Assembly (NCBI GenBank): GCA_036823295.1
Contig: DAISGD010000037.1
Location: 1 to 33,892, forward strand
DNA: 33,892 nt
Direction: 5' to 3'
Source: UBA4742 sp002403895
Lineage (GTDB): Bacteria > Actinomycetota > Acidimicrobiia > Acidimicrobiales > Acidimicrobilacustridaceae
Positions within the stretch are counted from its first letter, which is position 1. Each line of letters begins with the position of its first letter. The notes below the pieces were generated by a model that made no database searches, was not told the origin of the DNA, and saw only the letters and a list, made by a program, of their open reading frames with translations. Made by a program: the position numbers and the translations under genes. Shown piece after piece: positions 31,961 to 33,892 of this stretch.

Positions 31961-32442
31961 GCGTTGATCTCCACCGTCGAACCGTTCTGTTCAGCCGCGC
32001 ATGTCAATACCGCCTTCACGATGTTGTGGTAGCCGGTGCAGCGACACAGGTTGCCCTCCAACCCGAGGCGCACCTCGCGTTCGGTGGGGGTGGGGTTCTC
32101 GTCGAGAAGGCCGACCGCGGCCATGACCATGCCCGGCGTGCAGTAGCCACATTGGAGGCCGTGGCACTGGCGGAACGCCTCCTGCATCGGGTGGAGCACA
32201 TCGCCGTGGGCGAGGCCTTCGATGGTGGCGATCTCCTGCCCATCGGCCTGGACGGCGAGCATGGTGCACGACTTCACCGATTCGCCGTTCACGTGCAGCG
32301 TGCAGGCGCCGCACGAGGACGTGTCACAGCCGATATTCGTGCCGGTCAGGCCGAGGTTTTCCCGCACGTAGTGCACTAGCAAGAGGCGAGGCTCGACCTC
32401 GTCGGTGTGCTCTATCCCGTTCACCGTCGTCGTGATTTGCAT
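31957..32442 (-). CDS. coxS: Small [2Fe-2S] subunit of CO-dehydrogenase-type molybdenum hydroxylase
   Basis: The 161-aa protein carries two [2Fe-2S] clusters that connect the molybdenum site with FAD. The N-terminal plant-ferredoxin-type cluster uses C39, C44, C47 and C59 (GCDTSSCGACTLH, SC). The C-terminal cluster uses C98, C101, C133 and C135 (QCGYCTPGM, CRCTGYHNI). The ATG at 32442 has GGGGGTG about 5 nt upstream. The frame remains open upstream to 32721 but that extension does not look like the family. It is first in the operon, giving the S-L-M order typical for form II clusters. Confidence 0.93.
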   Translation of the reverse strand: MQITTTVNGIEHTDEVEPRLLLVHYVRENLGLTGTNIGCDTSSCGACTLHVNGESVKSCTMLAVQADGQEIATIEGLAHGDVLHPMQEAFRQCHGLQCGYCTPGMVMAAVGLLDENPTPTEREVRLGLEGNLCRCTGYHNIVKAVLTCAAEQNGSTVEINA

Positions 32443-32807
32443 CCGACACCCCCGGTTAGGTCGCTCGATGGTCGATGCTCGCCACCTTAGGCAGTCCCCG
32501 CCGGTTGTGCTGGGCCGACGCCGCCTCGCCCCGACCAACCTGCTCGTCGTTCCTGCTCCAGCCCCATCACCGGGCGCGCAAATGCAGGAGCGACCTCGAG
32601 CGACAGCCGGTGGCCCAGGCCCTCGAGTCGGCCGGGACGGGCGGCTGGGACAGGGGGCGGTGGTGCGGTTGAGCTCGGCCGACCCCGCCTGGCTGTGCCC
32701 GGACCGACCGCAGGTCGACATCGGCCACGATGGGTGATCGCTAGGCTGCGGGTCTCGCCGGCCGCCGGTTGCGGGATGTTTCCCCCGGGTGGCTCGAAGG
32801 CTGGTCG
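32443..32807. other. Intergenic region between coxS and tRNA-Val
   Basis: No convincing gene lies in these 365 bases. They hold the coxS upstream region and the second copy of the 47-bp palindromic repeat (32547-32593). Open frames here overlap the coxS start or lack family resemblance. No regulator of the cox operon is seen. Confidence 0.6.
32547..32593. repeat. 47-bp palindromic dispersed repeat, copy B
   Basis: Left arm TCGTTCCTGC (32547-32556) is identical to that of copy A. The right arm GCAGGAGCGA (32584-32593) differs by one base and still pairs as G-U in RNA. The centre keeps CAGCCCC, three variable bases, and ACCGGGCGCGC. Total length equals copy A exactly. It lies about 105 bp upstream of coxS. 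Confidence 0.85.
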
Positions 32808-32881
32808 GGGCGCTTAGCTCAGTTGGCTAGAGCACCTCCCTTACAAGGAGGGGGTCGGGGGTTCGAGTCCCTCAGCGCCCA
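32808..32881 (+). tRNA. tRNA-Val (TAC)
   Basis: The cloverleaf has acceptor GGGCGCT/AGCGCCC, D-arm AGCTCAGTTGGCTAGAGC, anticodon stem CCTCC/GGAGG with loop CTTACAA (anticodon TAC), and T-arm GGGGGTTCGAGTCCCTC. The discriminator is A (32881); CCA is not encoded. GTTGT/ACAAC (32885-32901) shortly downstream is a weak stem with no T-run. Confidence 0.95.
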
Positions 32882-32987
32882 CCCGTTGTCAGAAATACAA
32901 CGTTTGGCCAGGTGAGCGGGCATTTCGCGTGTCCGACCGCTCCGGCAGGTTCAGTCGCTCTTTCAAACCCCAGGGTCGGATCCGTGG

Positions 32988-33892
32988 TCAGACCACGGGA
33001 CGGTCGAGCCCGTACATGGATGCGTCGTCGGTGATAGGGCGCCGCATCTGATCGCCCCACGTGGCGTGGGTCGAGATCTCTCTGAGAAACGCAGTGGCCT
33101 CCTCGAAGGCCCGGAGCCCCTCGGGAGAGCGGTCGTCCGCGCGGAGCAACCACCGATGCTCGGTGCGGCCGTCCTCGAGGGCGTTGAACTCGTACGTTTC
33201 CAGGCCCTCGACGAACGTGTGCTCGACACCCTCGGCTTCGACTCTGGAGAGATGGCAGGTGAAGTATTCGTAGGGTCTCCAGTCGAGATACTCCCGGAAA
33301 CCGTCGCCGCCGGTGCCGTGTGTGCAATGGCTTGACGCTCCCGTCGCGACCCGACCCTCGCTGTTCGGCGTGAACTGGATTCCCGTTTCGACAGCCTCGG
33401 TGTGACGCAGCCGCTTTCCTGGGTCGACGTAGTACTGCCAGCACACTGCCGGCGGCGCGTCGATGATGTAGGTGGAGACAAGATCGGCGTCGTCGTCGGT
33501 GAGGCGCACCACCTGGGCCTCGCGTCGTTGAGCTGCCACCGCCGCGAGATCGTCCACGACCCCGATCACCGGAGCGAATGACTCAATCGACTCTTCATGG
33601 CCGGGAAGCCGTAACTCGGTCGAGACGCCCGTGAGGCATGGACGGGTGAAGAACCCGTACGAGCTCGGCCCGCCCTGCTCGATGATCCTGTTCTTCAACA
33701 GCCGATGCACGAGGATCACGTCGGGACCCGCGAGATCGAGACGGCCATCCTCATCACGATCGACGATGAACGTCCCCTTGTGCGCGACGAACTTGAGGCC
33801 GAGACCACTGATGGCACGGCAGGCATCGCACGTGCAGGTCGTCGAACGCGTCATGTTCAACAGCCGATTGGTGAAATCGAAGTAGCAGGACT
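32988..33892 (-). CDS. DUF2652/SRPBCC-domain protein, N-terminus beyond the window
   Basis: The frame is open to the right edge, so the gene is partial: at least 301 residues are visible. The visible N-terminal part contains STTCTCDACRAISGLGLKFVAHKG and LAGPDVILVHRLLKNRI. These resemble the end of DUF2652, a nucleotide-cyclase-like domain usually preceded by about 80 more residues. The C-terminal half (from about IIDAPPAVCWQYYVDP) looks like an SRPBCC/START-like ligand-binding fold, including the HTFVEGLETYEF strand region. A TTG at 33860 is not a credible start because it falls within the conserved domain. Function is unknown; the link to cyclase-like domains suggests signalling, as inference. 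Confidence 0.7.
   Translation of the reverse strand, partial: SCYFDFTNRLLNMTRSTTCTCDACRAISGLGLKFVAHKGTFIVDRDEDGRLDLAGPDVILVHRLLKNRIIEQGGPSSYGFFTRPCLTGVSTELRLPGHEESIESFAPVIGVVDDLAAVAAQRREAQVVRLTDDDADLVSTYIIDAPPAVCWQYYVDPGKRLRHTEAVETGIQFTPNSEGRVATGASSHCTHGTGGDGFREYLDWRPYEYFTCHLSRVEAEGVEHTFVEGLETYEFNALEDGRTEHRWLLRADDRSPEGLRAFEEATAFLREISTHATWGDQMRRPITDDASMYGLDRPVV

Noticed and set aside
30419..32032. A 537-codon plus-strand frame opposite coxL
   Set aside because: It is an antisense shadow with no family features; the minus strand shows the molybdenum hydroxylase motifs.

Overview
The window looks like chromosomal DNA of a high-GC Gram-positive bacterium, most likely class Acidimicrobiia (Actinomycetota). 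This is inferred from the very GC-rich coding, frequent GTG starts, a BldC-like one-domain regulator, a Tad/Flp pilus locus, the glyS - PPDK-like - dnaG - rpoD block, and many start codons placed as leaderless transcripts. I could not run a taxonomic search. Most of the window is housekeeping DNA; the accessory parts are both edges, the tRNA neighbourhood near 20.4-22.2 kb and the oxidoreductase operon near 28.7-32.4 kb.

Layout. 1-4.05 kb (minus): a Tad/Flp pilus assembly operon (SAF/CpaB-like, CpaE/TadZ-like, CpaF/TadA-like). Its CpaF ATPase gene is cut by an IS6-type element, giving a chimeric open frame. 4.3-5.2 kb: a BldC/excisionase-type regulator, tail-to-tail and overlapping by 67 bp with a protein built from two similar small beta domains. 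5.3-9.07 kb (plus): phoH-like, ybeY, CNNM/CorC-type and era, each overlapping the next by 4 nt. 9.2-11.5 kb: a small ribbon-helix-helix-like gene facing a DinG-type helicase. 11.6-13.05 kb: uppS and recO, ending on a CTAG shared with a converging RDD membrane protein gene. 14.1-20.4 kb (plus): glyS, a PPDK-like protein without its ATP-grasp domain, dnaG and the principal sigma factor. 20.4-22.2 kb: a small membrane protein, a decayed HTH gene, tRNA-Asn, a U-tract terminator, a CAT-anticodon tRNA and a DUF2071 gene behind a 28-bp perfect palindrome. 22.3-26.1 kb: murA and cydAB. 26.1-28.6 kb: two unknown proteins, an inositol-monophosphatase-family enzyme and a Nudix protein. 28.75-32.44 kb (minus): a form II CO-dehydrogenase-like operon in S-L-M order. 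32.8-33.9 kb: tRNA-Val and an edge-truncated DUF2652/SRPBCC protein.

The genes cover 16S rRNA maturation and ribosome assembly (YbeY, Era), replication priming and transcription (DnaG, sigma), cell-wall synthesis (UppS, MurA), DNA repair (RecO, DinG) and an alternative terminal oxidase (CydAB). I found no phage, CRISPR array or biosynthetic cluster. The observations most worth following are a 47-bp dispersed palindromic repeat present twice, the 28-bp palindrome lying on a leaderless promoter, the PPDK-like protein lacking ATP-grasp, and the repeated -10-to-start spacing that suggests leaderless mRNAs.
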